A stretch of 64,000 nucleotides of DNA. Origin: Salinisphaera sp. Q1T1-3 (GTDB lineage: Bacteria > Pseudomonadota > Gammaproteobacteria > Nevskiales > Salinisphaeraceae). Shown in pieces: positions 47,155 to 55,486 of the stretch. The stretch's first letter is position 1. Each line of letters opens with the position of its first letter. Both the position numbers and the translations under genes were made by a program. The notes below the pieces were generated by a model. That model ran no database searches. It was not told the DNA's origin and saw only the letters and a list, made by a program, of their open reading frames with translations. Location of the stretch: positions 55,775 through 119,774 of the forward strand of contig NZ_QZWD01000013.1 in the NCBI RefSeq assembly GCF_003602005.1. The letters run 5' to 3'.

Positions 47155-47999
47155 TCGTGGTCAGCGGTCTGGCCGGCGCCGGTAAATCGGTGGCCCTGAA
47201 CATGCTCGAGGATCTCGGCTATTACTGCATCGACAATCTCCCGCTCGGGTTGCTGGGCGAGGTGTCGGCCGAAACCCTGAATCGACAGGGCCTGGATTTC
47301 GATCGACTGGCCGTCGGTATCGATGCCCGGGCACGCGAAGCCGAAATCGGACGGTTTTCCGAGCGCATCGCCAGCCTGCGCGCCGCCGGCATCGACATCC
47401 GGGTGATCTATCTGCACGCCGATCAACACACCATCCTGCGGCGTTATTCCGAGACGCGGCGGCGTCACCCGCTCAGCGGCGACAATCGCACGCTGGTCGA
47501 TGCCGTCAGCGCGGACATCGATCTGACACGGCCCATCGCCGAGAGCGCCGATGTCAGCATCGACACCAGCCGACTGAACATCCATCAGTTGCGGGACATC
47601 GTGCGCAACGAGGTCGAAGGGGCAACCCACGGCAAGTTGTCCATCCTCGTGCAGTCGTTCGGGTTCAAGTACGGCCTGCCCCCGGCCGTCGATTTCGTCT
47701 TCGACGTGCGCTGCCTGCCCAACCCGCACTGGGTCCCGGAACTGCGAGAGCTCACGGGGCTGGACGAACCGGTCGCCGCGCACCTCGCCGCCCAGCCGGC
47801 GATTCCTGCCATGCGCGACGACATCAGTGCGTTTCTCAAGCGCTGGCTGCCCGATTTCGCGATCCAGGACCGCACCTACATCACGGTCGCGATCGGTTGT
47901 ACCGGCGGCAAGCATCGCTCGGTCTATCTCGCCGAGCGTATCGCCGAACAACTCAAGGCCGATCACGCGCACGTCCTGGTGCGCCATAACGAACTGTGA
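47145..47999 (+). CDS. rapZ: RNase adapter protein RapZ
   Basis: RapZ is a nucleotide-binding protein that, in enterobacteria, targets GlmZ small RNA for RNase E and senses GlcN6P. The 284-aa product has Walker A VVSGLAGAGKSVALNMLEDLGYYCIDNLP at 6-16 onward, ETRRRHPLS, SFGFKYGLPPAVDFVFDVRCLPNPHW and the C-terminal GCTGGKHRSVYLAE. It overlaps the following PTS gene by four bases. Confidence 0.97.
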   Translation: MRLIVVSGLAGAGKSVALNMLEDLGYYCIDNLPLGLLGEVSAETLNRQGLDFDRLAVGIDARAREAEIGRFSERIASLRAAGIDIRVIYLHADQHTILRRYSETRRRHPLSGDNRTLVDAVSADIDLTRPIAESADVSIDTSRLNIHQLRDIVRNEVEGATHGKLSILVQSFGFKYGLPPAVDFVFDVRCLPNPHWVPELRELTGLDEPVAAHLAAQPAIPAMRDDISAFLKRWLPDFAIQDRTYITVAIGCTGGKHRSVYLAERIAEQLKADHAHVLVRHNEL

Positions 48000-48427
48000 G
48001 CGACGATCTGGCACGCGTCGGTGTGCTTGTCGTCGGCCACGCGCCGCTGGCCGGCGCATTGCATGCGGCGGCCGCACACGTCGTCGGCACCCGCGGCGCG
48101 CATGTCGCCGTCGTGGATGTCGAGGCAGCGGAGTCGCCGGATGCGGCACAGCGTCGTATCGCGACCCGACTATCCGAGCTCGATGCGGGCCACGGCGTGC
48201 TCGTCCTCGTCGACATCGCGGGCGCTACGCCGGCCAACGCGGCCCTGGCCGCGGCGGATGGGCTGGCCGGCGTGGCCTGTGTCGCGCCGGCAAGCCTCGC
48301 GATGCTGCTACGTGTTTACAATTATGCTGACGCAACGCTGACCGCACTGGTCGAGATTGCAGTCGAGACCGGCGCGCGGCACACGGTCTGTCTGACGCCG
48401 CGCGAGACCGGCGAGGCCGACCGCTGA
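47996..48427 (+). CDS. PTS EIIA component, mannose family
   Basis: This 143-aa EIIA-Man-type protein starts at GTG 47996, overlapping rapZ. The phosphorylation site is His15 in LVVGHAPLAGAL. The core VLVLVDIAGATPANAAL matches the DLFGGSP segment region of ManX. No EIIB, EIIC or EIID genes are nearby, so it is probably a regulatory phosphoacceptor rather than part of a sugar transporter. Confidence 0.9.
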   Translation: MSDDLARVGVLVVGHAPLAGALHAAAAHVVGTRGAHVAVVDVEAAESPDAAQRRIATRLSELDAGHGVLVLVDIAGATPANAALAAADGLAGVACVAPASLAMLLRVYNYADATLTALVEIAVETGARHTVCLTPRETGEADR

Positions 48428-48443
48428 CAGGAGAGAGATCCGG

Positions 48444-48713
48444 ATGCCCACTCGCGAATTGCCCATCGTCAACAAACTCGGTCTGCATGCGCGTGCGGCG
48501 AGCAAGTTCGTGACCGTGGCATCACGCTACGACGCCCGCATCACGGTCACCAAGGATGCCCGCGAGGTCTCGGGCAAATCCATCATGGGCGTGATGATGC
48601 TGGCCGCGGCCCGCGGCTCGGCGATCGCGGTCACGGCCGAGGGCGACGATGCCGAAGAAGCGCTGGATGCGATCGAGGCCCTGGTCGCCGATCGCTTCGG
48701 CGAAGCCCAGTAG
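48444..48713 (+). CDS. ptsH: Phosphocarrier protein HPr
   Basis: This 89-aa HPr passes phosphate from Enzyme I to EIIA proteins. The active site is His15 in NKLGLHARAASKFV. The regulatory Ser46 lies in VSGKSIMGVMMLAAARG, the target of the HprK encoded upstream. GGAGAG precedes the ATG. It is the NPr/HPr type common in proteobacteria with hprK. Confidence 0.96.
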   Translation: MPTRELPIVNKLGLHARAASKFVTVASRYDARITVTKDAREVSGKSIMGVMMLAAARGSAIAVTAEGDDAEEALDAIEALVADRFGEAQ

Positions 48714-48731
48714 GACGGCCCGGCGGCCACC

Positions 48732-50474
48732 ATGAGTCTCTGGCTCTCCGGCATCGGCATCTCGCGCGGCGTGGCCATCGGCCCGGTGCACCGGATGCAC
48801 GGCGCGGATATCGACATTCCCGAATATCGCATTGGCGCGGACGCGGTCGATGACGAGATCGCACGCTTCACCCAGGCCGCGATCGACGCGCGTGCCCAGC
48901 TCGCCTCGGTCCGGGAACAGATTCCGGCCAACGCGCCCGCCGAGATCGGCGCGTTCATCGAGACCCATCTGCTGATGATGGACGATACCGCCCTGATCGA
49001 TACGGTGGCCGCCCGTATCCGGGAGGATCGGTGCAACGCCGAATGGGCGCTCAAGCTGCAATCGGAGGATCTGATCGATGTCTTCGATCAGATGGACGAC
49101 AGCTATCTGCGCACCCGTCGCGACGACATCGTGCACGTGACCGCGCGCCTGCAGCGCGTGCTCCTCAAGCAGGAGCACCCGGTTCGTGCCGGGGGCGACC
49201 CTGCCACGGACACGCACGCACCGGTGATCGTCGCCGATGAACTCGCGCCGGCCGATATCATCCTCCTGCATCAGCAGGGGGTGGCGGGCTTGGTCACCGA
49301 ACACGGCGGCCCGCTGTCGCATACCGCGATCCTGGCGCGCAGTCTGCGCATTCCGGCCCTGGTCGGCGTGCGTGCGGTGCGCCGGATCCTGTCCGACGAC
49401 GAGACCGTGATCGTCGACGGCGAAGCCGGCCATCTCATCGCCGGCCCGGACGACGGGGCGCTGGCGTTCTTTCGACACCGCCAGGCTGCCAACGCCCGCT
49501 ATCAACGCATGCTCGCCGTCTTGCGCGACGAGCCGGCGGTCTCCGCCGACGGGGTCCGGGTGACCATGCTGGCCAACGTGGAGCTGCCGGCCGATACCGA
49601 CGAGGCCGCCCAGGTCGGCGCCGAGGGCGTAGGGCTCTATCGCACCGAGTTCCTGTTCATGAATCGCGAGGATTCGCCGAGCGAGGAGGAACAACTGGCC
49701 GCGTATCGACAGGTTCTGGGCACGGTGGCCGGGCCGATCACCATTCGAACCCTGGATGCCGGTGCCGACAAGCAGATCGGCCGGACGACCAAGATCGCGA
49801 CCAACCCGGCGCTCGGACTGCGGGCGATCCGGCTGTGTCTGAAAGAGACCGGCCTGTTCCGCACTCAGCTCCGGGCGCTGCTGCGGGCCTCGGCCGAGGG
49901 GCCGATGCGCATCATGCTGCCGATGATCTCCACGGTCGGCGAAATGCGACAGGCGCGGCACCTGATCGCCGAGGTCGCCGCCGAGCTCGACGCCGAGGGC
50001 CTGCCCCGCGATCGAGATCTCGCGGTAGGCGCGATGATCGAGGTGCCGGCGGCAGCGCTCGCGGCACCGACGCTTGCCCACTACTGCGATTTCTTCTCGC
50101 TGGGCACCAATGATCTCATCCAGTACACGCTGGCCATCGACCGTATCGACGACGAGATCAATTATCTCTACGACCCGCTGCATCCGGCCGTGCTCAATCT
50201 CATCCGCATGACAATCGATGCCGGACGCGCGGCCGGCATCAGTGTTTCGATGTGCGGGGAAATGGCATCCGACAAGCGCTATACCCCGCTGCTGCTGGGA
50301 CTCGGGCTGACGGAATTCTCGATGCACCCGGCCAGCGTGCTCGAGGTCAAGCGCGCGGTGATGGGCGCGGACGTCGCCCGTCTGCGCCAGCGCGCCGGCG
50401 AGATCCTCTCGCTCACCGACGCCGGCGCCTACCGCGAAGCGCTCGACACCCTGGGCCGGGAAACCCTGGCCTGA
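48732..50474 (+). CDS. ptsI: Phosphoenolpyruvate--protein phosphotransferase (Enzyme I)
   Basis: Enzyme I takes phosphate from PEP and passes it to HPr. The 580-aa protein begins directly with the EI N-terminal domain (no GAF domain, unlike PtsP). Its active-site His197 is in EHGGPLSHTAILARSLRIPALVG. The PEP-binding barrel follows, with GVGLYRTEFLFMNRE, RIMLPMISTVGE, FFSLGTNDLIQYTLAIDR and VSMCGEMASDKRYTPLLLGLG. Confidence 0.97.
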   Translation: MSLWLSGIGISRGVAIGPVHRMHGADIDIPEYRIGADAVDDEIARFTQAAIDARAQLASVREQIPANAPAEIGAFIETHLLMMDDTALIDTVAARIREDRCNAEWALKLQSEDLIDVFDQMDDSYLRTRRDDIVHVTARLQRVLLKQEHPVRAGGDPATDTHAPVIVADELAPADIILLHQQGVAGLVTEHGGPLSHTAILARSLRIPALVGVRAVRRILSDDETVIVDGEAGHLIAGPDDGALAFFRHRQAANARYQRMLAVLRDEPAVSADGVRVTMLANVELPADTDEAAQVGAEGVGLYRTEFLFMNREDSPSEEEQLAAYRQVLGTVAGPITIRTLDAGADKQIGRTTKIATNPALGLRAIRLCLKETGLFRTQLRALLRASAEGPMRIMLPMISTVGEMRQARHLIAEVAAELDAEGLPRDRDLAVGAMIEVPAAALAAPTLAHYCDFFSLGTNDLIQYTLAIDRIDDEINYLYDPLHPAVLNLIRMTIDAGRAAGISVSMCGEMASDKRYTPLLLGLGLTEFSMHPASVLEVKRAVMGADVARLRQRAGEILSLTDAGAYREALDTLGRETLA

Positions 50475-50593
50475 CGCGAAAGCCGGCCGACGGCCACGCC
50501 GTTGGTCGGCGCACAGCGGTAAATTGCCGCGCGTGTCTTAAAAAAGAGCGCTGCGTCGGCTAGCTTTAGAGACCCCTCGCTGCCTGGTTCGTC

Positions 50594-51958
50594 ATGAGCG
50601 AAACCGACGTCGACAAAGACACGCTGGATACCCGACTCGCCTCGCTGGACGAAGCCTTCGAAACCGGGCGCACGCGGCGCCTGAAACCGATGCTCGCGGC
50701 CATGCACCCGGCCGAAACCGCGCTGCTGCTGGAGTCGATACCGCGCGACAAGCGCGAAACCGTCTGGCGCCTGATTCCCGACGACGATCACGGCGAAACG
50801 CTCCTCCACGTCAACGGCGAGGTGCGCGCCGAGCTCGTCGACACTCTTGAACACGACACGCTGCTGGCGGCCACCGAAGGATTGGCGATCGACGATCTGG
50901 CGGATCTGATCGAGGATCTGCCCGACCCGGTCACGCGCGACATGCTGCGCGCCATGGACGCGGACAACCGGGAGCGTCTCAAGGCCGTGCTCGCCTATGA
51001 CCCGGCCTCGGCGGGCGGGTTGATGAACAACGACACGGTCACGGTCCGCCCGGATGTCTCGCTGGCCGTGGTCGCGCGTTTCCTGCGCTGGCAGGGACGG
51101 CTGCCCGAGGATACCGAAACGCTGTTCGTGATCAGTCGCCAGGGCCGCTACATCGGTCTGCTGCCCCTGTCCAAGCTGGTCACGCTCGATCCCGAGCGCG
51201 ATGTCTCCGAGGTCATGGATACGGACATCGATGCGCTGGCGGTGGATATGCCGGCCGCCCAGGTCGCCAAGCGTTTTCAGGATCTCGATCTGATTTCGGC
51301 GCCGGTCGTCAACGCCGACGGCGTCCTGCTCGGCCGCATCACGATCGATGACGTGGTCGATGTGATCCGCGACGAGGCCGAGCATCGCATCATGAGCCTG
51401 GCCGGGCTCGACGAGGAAGAGGATGTCTTCGCGCCCATCCCGCGCAGCGCGCGTCGCCGCGCGATCTGGCTCGGCGCCAATCTGATGACGGCCTTCGTGG
51501 CCTCGCAGGTGGTCAACCTGTTCGAGGGCGCCCTGTCGCAAGTGGTCGCCCTGGCCGTGCTGATGCCGATCGTGGCGAGCATGGGGGGCATCGGCGGCAC
51601 CCAGACCCTGACTCTGATGATCCGCGGCCTGTCGCTGGGCCAGATCGGTTTCGGCAACGCACGTGCGTTGTTGATGAAAGAGATCGCCGTCGCCCTGATC
51701 AACGGCCTGCTGTGGGGCGCAGTGGTCGGCGGTATTGCGATCCTGTGGTTTGACAATGCCACGCTCGGCGCCGTGATGGCCGCAGCCCTGATCATCAACC
51801 ATCTCAATGCGGCCGTGACCGGCGTGGCCATTCCGCTGGCCATGAAACGCATGGGCATCGATCCAGCGCTTGCCGGATCGGTCGTCCTGACCACGTTCAC
51901 AGACGTCATCGGCTTCGCCGCGTTCCTCGGGCTCGGCACGATCTTTCTCACGCACTGA
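50594..51958 (+). CDS. mgtE: Magnesium transporter MgtE
   Basis: MgtE is a magnesium channel gated by cytoplasmic magnesium. The 454-aa protein has an N-terminal helical domain (EDLPDPVTRDMLRAMD, YDPASAGGLMNNDTVTV), two CBS domains at about residues 130-255, and five C-terminal membrane helices with the pore motif PIVASMGGIGGTQTLTLMIRGLSLG. The 119-bp leader has no recognisable magnesium riboswitch. Confidence 0.96.
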   Translation: MSETDVDKDTLDTRLASLDEAFETGRTRRLKPMLAAMHPAETALLLESIPRDKRETVWRLIPDDDHGETLLHVNGEVRAELVDTLEHDTLLAATEGLAIDDLADLIEDLPDPVTRDMLRAMDADNRERLKAVLAYDPASAGGLMNNDTVTVRPDVSLAVVARFLRWQGRLPEDTETLFVISRQGRYIGLLPLSKLVTLDPERDVSEVMDTDIDALAVDMPAAQVAKRFQDLDLISAPVVNADGVLLGRITIDDVVDVIRDEAEHRIMSLAGLDEEEDVFAPIPRSARRRAIWLGANLMTAFVASQVVNLFEGALSQVVALAVLMPIVASMGGIGGTQTLTLMIRGLSLGQIGFGNARALLMKEIAVALINGLLWGAVVGGIAILWFDNATLGAVMAAALIINHLNAAVTGVAIPLAMKRMGIDPALAGSVVLTTFTDVIGFAAFLGLGTIFLTH

Positions 51959-51985
51959 TCGCCGGCGCGCTGTCCGGCCGGCGAT
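51958..51985. terminator. Hairpin between convergent mgtE and pmbA
   Basis: ATCGCCGG and CCGGCGAT form an 8-bp GC-rich stem in the 39-bp gap between two convergent genes, starting at the mgtE stop. There is no T-run on either side, so its strength as terminator is uncertain. Confidence 0.35.
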
Positions 51986-51997
51986 CGTCCCCGTCGA

Positions 51998-53365
51998 TCA
52001 GTCGCCGCCGGCGATCGTCATGCCGCCGATGAGCACCGACGGCGTGCGCAGCGCGGATTGATACTCGACGTCATTGCCGAACGCCTCGATCGCCATGAGC
52101 ATATCCGCGAGATTACCGGCGATCGTGGCGTTTTCGACCGGGTGGGCAAGGCGGCCGTTCTCGACCCACCAGCCTGCGGCGCCGCGCGAGTAGTCGCCGT
52201 TGACCAGATTGACGCCCTGGCCCATCAACTCGGTCACCACCAGGCCCGTGCCCATACCGGCCACCAGCGTCTCGAAATCGGCGGTGCCGGGGGCGATATC
52301 GGCATTGAAGACGCCGCCGGCGTTGCCGGTCGTCTGAAGGCCGAGACGCCGGGCCGAATAGGCCGACAGCAGATAACCGCTCAGCCGGCCGTCGGACACG
52401 AGCGTGCGCTGCCGCGTGGCCACGCCGTCGGCATCGAAACCGGCACTGGCCAGACCCCGCCGGCGATGCGGGTACAGCGTGATACCCAGCGTGGGTGCCG
52501 CGATCGAGGTGTCGATCCGATCCTTCAGAAAACTGGCATTGCGATACAGCGAGCCGCCACTCACCGCGCCGAACAGATGGCTCCATAGACTGCGGGCGAC
52601 ACGCGGCGTGAACAGCACCGGTGCCGTACCGGTCGGCGCTCGCCCGGCGTCGAGCCGGGCGAGCGCGCGTTGCGCGGCCAGCCCGCCGATCTGCTCGGGG
52701 GTGTCGAGTTCGGCCGCATCACGGGCCTGCGAGAAGGCGATCTCACGTTGCATGCTGCCACCCGCGGCCCGGGCGATGGCCGTGCACGAGGCAGCATGCC
52801 GACTCGCTGTTTCCACCCCCACGAAGCCGTGGGTGTTGGCATAGGCCGAAATCGCGTCCTCGGTGGCCACCGTCGCGCCCTCGGTCTGGCCGATGCGCGT
52901 ATCGGCGGCAAGGGCCGCGGTCTCGATACGCAGCGCCCGCGCCTCGGCCTCGTCCGGTCGCAGCGGCCAGGGATGAAACAGATCGAGCGCCGGCCAATCC
53001 GTGGCCATCAGCGCCGGATCCGCCAGCCCCGCATACGCATCGGTCTCGGTGAAACGGGCGATCGTATCGGCCTGGCCGAGCGCCGCCCGCAGTCCGTCCG
53101 CGCTGAGATCGGTGGTCGTCGCCGAACCGGTCGCCCCACCGCGATACACGGTGATCGAGGCGCCTCGGTCGCCCTCGAAATCGATCGACTCGCGCTGTTG
53201 ATTGCGCACCGAGACCGACAGCGCCCGAGACGCACTGACACTGGCCTCGGCCGCATCGGCGCCAAGTCCCCGGGCACGGGCCAGCATATCGGCCAGCGCC
53301 TCGCGCAGATCGGATTCGCCGGGCAGGTCGCGCCAGCCGGCAGAGAATGCATCGTCGTCAGCCAT
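51998..53365 (-). CDS. pmbA: Metalloprotease PmbA (TldE)
   Basis: PmbA is the partner of TldD in a periplasm-independent metalloprotease complex known from microcin B17 maturation and CcdA turnover. I use ATG 53365 (MADDDAFS, 455 aa). Landmarks are ADAAEASVSASRALSVSVRNQQRESIDFE, GGSLYRNASFLKDRI, and the C-terminal GVNLVNGDYSRGAAGWWVENGRLAHPVENATIAGNL. No tldD lies in this window. Confidence 0.96.
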   Translation of the reverse strand: MADDDAFSAGWRDLPGESDLREALADMLARARGLGADAAEASVSASRALSVSVRNQQRESIDFEGDRGASITVYRGGATGSATTTDLSADGLRAALGQADTIARFTETDAYAGLADPALMATDWPALDLFHPWPLRPDEAEARALRIETAALAADTRIGQTEGATVATEDAISAYANTHGFVGVETASRHAASCTAIARAAGGSMQREIAFSQARDAAELDTPEQIGGLAAQRALARLDAGRAPTGTAPVLFTPRVARSLWSHLFGAVSGGSLYRNASFLKDRIDTSIAAPTLGITLYPHRRRGLASAGFDADGVATRQRTLVSDGRLSGYLLSAYSARRLGLQTTGNAGGVFNADIAPGTADFETLVAGMGTGLVVTELMGQGVNLVNGDYSRGAAGWWVENGRLAHPVENATIAGNLADMLMAIEAFGNDVEYQSALRTPSVLIGGMTIAGGD

Positions 53366-53445
53366 CGCCCGTCGGGGTTGCCACGAAAGCGGCCAAAATA
53401 GCCGCCTGAGCGACACGGAGCAATGCACCGACCGACAGGCAGGCG

Positions 53446-53451
53446 TATATT
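53446..53451 (+). promoter_or_regulatory. -10 element immediately upstream of glrK
   Basis: TATATT lies seven bases before the glrK ATG, so transcription would start at or next to the first codon. There is no Shine-Dalgarno between them. This predicts a leaderless mRNA, if the box is real. Confidence 0.3.
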
Positions 53452-53457
53452 GCCGAC

Positions 53458-54951
53458 ATGTCCAGCGTCATCGCCCCGAGCAGCGCCGATGCCCGGCGCC
53501 GCGGTTCGGCCGGTCTGTGGATACGGCCACGCTCGATCACCGGACTGGTGATCGCGGGTTTCGTGCTGGTGTCCGCACCGCTGATCGTGGCCATTGCCGC
53601 GAGCGTGTTCTACGTCGACAGCCTCCATACCCAGAGCGAACGCCTGGTCATGCAGGGCGTGGCGGTCACGCGCGACTCCAAGCGCTTGACCAGTCTGCTG
53701 GTCGGCATGGAGCGCAGCGCGCGACAGTATCGCGTGCTGGGCTCATCCGACGTGCTCGCGCGTTTTCACGATCAGGCGGCGCGCTATCGAGAACAGCTCG
53801 ACGCCCTGGCCGGCCTGGATCTGGCCACACTGAAACCATCGCGATTGCATGCGCTGGACCAGCGCGTCGGCCATCTGTCCGATCAAATCGGCCGTAGTGA
53901 AACCGCCACCGACGACGTCATCGCCGCGCTCGGCGACGTCCGGCACGCCACCGAGCGTATCGGCGATCGCGGCACGGCTTTCGTGCGTGACGAGCTTGAC
54001 CTGCTGCAGGCCACGGCCGCCTCGGCGCGCCGCTTTCTCATGGCCTGTGTATTCGCCCTGATTCCGGTCGTGATTGTCCTCGGCCTGGCGCTGACCTATG
54101 TCATCACCCGGCCGCTGCGACAGATCCTCGATGCCATCAATCGCCTGGGGGCCGGCGAGCTCTCCGATCCGGTCCGCGTGGTCGCCCCGGTCGCCGAGCT
54201 CGACCAGCTGGGCGACCGACTCGACTGGATGCGCTGGCGGCTGGCCGCACAGGAGCAGGAGAAACAGCAGTTCCTGCGTCACATGTCGCACGAGCTCAAG
54301 ACCCCGCTGGCCTCGATCCGCGAAGGCGCCGACCTACTGACCGATGGCTCGATGGGCACGCTCACGAATGCCCAGCATGAAGTCGCCGGGATCATCGGGC
54401 GCAACAGCGTGGAGCTGGTCGGGCTGATTGAAAATCTGCTCAATTTCGCCGCCTGGCGCGAGCAGAACGCACGCCTGGAGGTCTCACGCTTTGACCTGAC
54501 CGCCCTGATCGAACGACTGGTCGCCCGTCACCAACTCACCATCCGGGCCCGGGAACTCCGGGTCGACCGCCCCGCAGCGCCCGCCGAGATCACTGCCGAT
54601 CTCGACCGCATGCAGCTGATCGTGGACAATCTACTGGCCAACGCCGTGAAATACGCCGCGCCGCACGGTCTCGTCCACGTCGCCATCGAACACGATGCCG
54701 AAGCAACGCATCTCTACGTCGGCGACGACGGCCCGGGCGTGGCCCCCGCGGATCGGGAACGCATCTTCGATGCCTTCGCGTGCGGCCAGAATACGCCGCC
54801 CGAGGCCCGCGGCGTGTCGGGCACCGGCATCGGCCTGTCCGTCGTTCGCGACTGCGCACGGGCCCATGGTGGCGATGCCCGTGTCATCAGCAGTCAGTCG
54901 TTCGCCAGCATATTTCATGTCCGTATTCCGCATTATCATGTCACGCACTGA
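53458..54951 (+). CDS. glrK: Sensor histidine kinase GlrK (QseE-type)
   Basis: This 497-aa membrane sensor kinase belongs to the GlrK/QseE family. It has a TM helix at about residues 30-52, a helical periplasmic domain, a second TM at about 195-218, HAMP (ITRPLRQILDAINRLGAGEL), the phospho-His in FLRHMSHELKTPLASI, and an ATPase domain with NLLANAVKYA, DDGPGV and GTGIGLSVV. It heads an operon with a QseG-like lipoprotein and the sigma-54 activator GlrR. Confidence 0.92.
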   Translation: MSSVIAPSSADARRRGSAGLWIRPRSITGLVIAGFVLVSAPLIVAIAASVFYVDSLHTQSERLVMQGVAVTRDSKRLTSLLVGMERSARQYRVLGSSDVLARFHDQAARYREQLDALAGLDLATLKPSRLHALDQRVGHLSDQIGRSETATDDVIAALGDVRHATERIGDRGTAFVRDELDLLQATAASARRFLMACVFALIPVVIVLGLALTYVITRPLRQILDAINRLGAGELSDPVRVVAPVAELDQLGDRLDWMRWRLAAQEQEKQQFLRHMSHELKTPLASIREGADLLTDGSMGTLTNAQHEVAGIIGRNSVELVGLIENLLNFAAWREQNARLEVSRFDLTALIERLVARHQLTIRARELRVDRPAAPAEITADLDRMQLIVDNLLANAVKYAAPHGLVHVAIEHDAEATHLYVGDDGPGVAPADRERIFDAFACGQNTPPEARGVSGTGIGLSVVRDCARAHGGDARVISSQSFASIFHVRIPHYHVTH

Positions 54952-55486
54952 CAGCGTGTCGATCACCGTCATCGGAAACACCGCGCTTGCGCTTGTCATC
55001 GTCGCCGGCCTTGGCGGCTGTGCACACCTGGCGCCCGCGCCGCAACCACCGGTTCAGACCGCAACCGCCAGGCCGGCGCCGACGCTCGATTTGCTGCGCT
55101 ATGCCCGCCGGCTGTCGGATACCACACCGGCCGGCCGCGAAACCGCCGTCGACGACGCCCGCCAACAGGTCCGCAAAGCACCGGGCGCGACGACGTACGC
55201 CCATCTGGCGCTGGCCCTGGCCGCGCCTCACCAGCGGCTCTATACCCCGGATGAAGCCGCCCGTTATGCACGGCTGGCGCTCAATGCCGCACCCAACCCG
55301 TGGGACGACAACGCCCGGCAGTATCTGGGCGATATGGCGCGCTGGCTCACCCTGGCCACGCAGCATACCGATGCGGATGCCGACCGGATCCGGACTCTTG
55401 AGTCGCAGCTCGGCGAGGCCCGAACGAAGCTTGAGGCGCTGTCCGACATCGAGCAGCGAATCGACGATAACGGCGACAGCCCATGA
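54938..55486 (+). CDS. qseG: QseG-like outer-membrane lipoprotein
   Basis: This 182-aa product starts at ATG 54938 and overlaps glrK by 14 bases. The signal peptide ends in lipobox VAGLGGC; a Pro-rich stretch and an alpha-helical domain follow. It sits between glrK and glrR, as qseG does in enterobacteria, where QseG contacts the sensor QseE. The sequence is poorly conserved, so the name rests on position, size and lipobox. ATG 54917 is an alternative start. Confidence 0.72.
   Translation: MSRTDSVSITVIGNTALALVIVAGLGGCAHLAPAPQPPVQTATARPAPTLDLLRYARRLSDTTPAGRETAVDDARQQVRKAPGATTYAHLALALAAPHQRLYTPDEAARYARLALNAAPNPWDDNARQYLGDMARWLTLATQHTDADADRIRTLESQLGEARTKLEALSDIEQRIDDNGDSP

Noticed and set aside
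46578..48149. 523-codon minus-strand open frame opposite hprK and rapZ
   Set aside because: It is antisense to two well-supported genes and shows only the skewed composition of a shadow frame.
48522..50327. 601-codon minus-strand open frame opposite ptsI
   Set aside because: It is antisense to Enzyme I, with low-complexity translation rich in Arg, Gln and His and no domain.
50475..50593. Magnesium riboswitch before mgtE
   Set aside because: The gap is only 119 bp and I cannot see M-box or mgtA-leader features; only a GC-rich hairpin and an A-run are present.
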